This document shows, one piece after another, positions 5,977 to 6,734 of a DNA stretch of 6,734 nucleotides. The translations under genes were made by a program, and so were the position numbers. How positions within the stretch are numbered: position 1 is the first letter of the stretch; each line of letters opens with the position of its first letter. This DNA is from Clostridiales bacterium (GTDB taxonomy: Bacteria > Bacillota > Clostridia > Lachnospirales > Lachnospiraceae). The notes under the pieces were generated by a model, which was not told the origin of the DNA, did not search any database, and saw only the letters and a list, made by a program, of their open reading frames with translations. Location: positions 1 to 6,734 of the forward strand of contig JAJBVF010000418.1 in the NCBI GenBank assembly GCA_020859965.1, written 5' to 3'.

Positions 5977-6734
5977 CAGCGATTCCTCCCTTCATTCGTT
6001 TTTGAGCGGCAAGCTTCGCAGTTCTCGCCGCCATACGACTTTTAATTCCGGCCGTAATCCCCTTCTCCGCTGCCATACAGAAAATAACTACCGTCTGAAT
6101 AATAAGATAGATTTGATTCGGCACACCGGCCGTCGTCTCCATGCCCTGCGCTCCCACCTTGAGAATCGCAAACAAAGCACTGATCAGCACTGTGGGAAGG
6201 ATCTGATACTGAGCGATCATGGCGACCATCAGGCCTTCAAAATAATACTCATTGCTGATACTGGATTTATAGATATGCTCCGCTCCATACACCCGGAACA
6301 TTCCTGTGAGTCCGCAGATCATGCCTGATATCAGCATTGCGCCAATGACCAGACGATCTGTCCGTATGCCGGCAAACCGCGCGAAACGCGGGTTATCGCC
6401 TGTAAGCTTCATCTCATATCCTTTTGAGGTCTTCTGTAAAATATACCACGCGAGCAAAGTCATGATTGTCGCGGCAAAGATAGCGGTAGAAAGGTTTGAT
6501 CCGCGCGCCAGTTTTGAAAGCCAATAGGTCTGCGGGAGATTTTCCGTTCCCGCTACGATGTTATTGTTGGAATTCTTCCACGGTCCCTTTGCCAGGTATT
6601 CGCAGATATACGTCGCGATATTATTTAACATAATCGTGGTGATCACTTCGTTTACTTTAAGCTTCGCTTTTAAGAAGCCAGGAACAAGCGCATAAAGCCC
6701 CCCTACAACAGCTGCAGCCACTGCAGCTGCCGGT
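5969..6734 (-). CDS. ABC transporter permease, nucleoside/simple-sugar type (5' end outside window)
   Basis: This is an integral membrane subunit of an importer in the BPD_transp_2 family (the RbsC/BmpA-associated class that includes Bacillus YufP/NupP). About 255 C-terminal residues are visible. The frame stays open to the right edge (codons P-A-A-A-V before the GTG at 6719-6721), so that GTG is probably internal and roughly the first 100 residues are missing. Family signs are the segment LKVNEVITTIMLNNIA, and a cytoplasmic coupling-type loop around KGYEMKLTGDNPRFARFAGI followed by a Gly-rich helix (SGMICGLTGMF). Several hydrophobic helices follow, and the tail is basic and Ala/Lys/Arg-rich. 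It ends in TAG and overlaps the next permease gene by 8 bases, as expected for co-translated partner subunits. The substrate is inferred as nucleosides from family resemblance; a sugar is possible because no binding protein is visible. Confidence 0.88.
   Translation of the reverse strand, partial: PAAAVAAAVVGGLYALVPGFLKAKLKVNEVITTIMLNNIATYICEYLAKGPWKNSNNNIVAGTENLPQTYWLSKLARGSNLSTAIFAATIMTLLAWYILQKTSKGYEMKLTGDNPRFARFAGIRTDRLVIGAMLISGMICGLTGMFRVYGAEHIYKSSISNEYYFEGLMVAMIAQYQILPTVLISALFAILKVGAQGMETTAGVPNQIYLIIQTVVIFCMAAEKGITAGIKSRMAARTAKLAAQKRMKGGIADE

Overview
The window reads as chromosomal DNA of an anaerobic Firmicute, most likely a Clostridia/Lachnospiraceae gut bacterium. The reasons are the purine-rich Shine-Dalgarno sites (GGGAGGA, AAGGAG, GGAGGG), moderate GC content, a Clostridia-style QueH with an N-terminal extension, a MepA-type MATE pump and a nucleoside-type ABC permease pair. 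The genus cannot be fixed from the sequence alone. I found no phage, plasmid, CRISPR, rRNA or tRNA gene.

All six protein genes lie on the minus strand, so transcription runs from high to low coordinates. At the right edge is the 3' part of one ABC permease (its start is outside the window). It overlaps a second permease by 8 bases. The pair looks like the two membrane subunits of a Bmp/Nup-type nucleoside importer; the binding protein and ATPase would be expected upstream, beyond the edge. After a 73-base gap comes an M19 dipeptidase with its own strong ribosome binding site, probably in the same transcript.

An 82-base gap with two inverted repeats and a -10-like box separates the dipeptidase from a MATE efflux pump, which probably begins at a GTG codon. 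The pump is followed after 59 bases by queH (epoxyqueuosine reductase, last step of tRNA queuosine synthesis). After a 146-base gap with a weak promoter candidate comes argH (argininosuccinate lyase, last step of arginine synthesis). These are separate housekeeping and transport functions, not one pathway.

Bases 1-249, downstream of argH, hold no convincing gene but have the most unusual structure. The last six codons and stop of argH, plus the bases beyond, are repeated about 182 bases away as a direct repeat (28 bases identical, 34 with one mismatch). Between the copies is a dyad-rich, internally repetitive segment. A GC-rich hairpin at 24-43 is probably a terminator for a plus-strand gene to the left.

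No new multi-gene system is visible. The items most worth following up are the argH-tail duplication, the dyads before the MATE gene, and the pairing of a dipeptidase with a nucleoside-type transporter.
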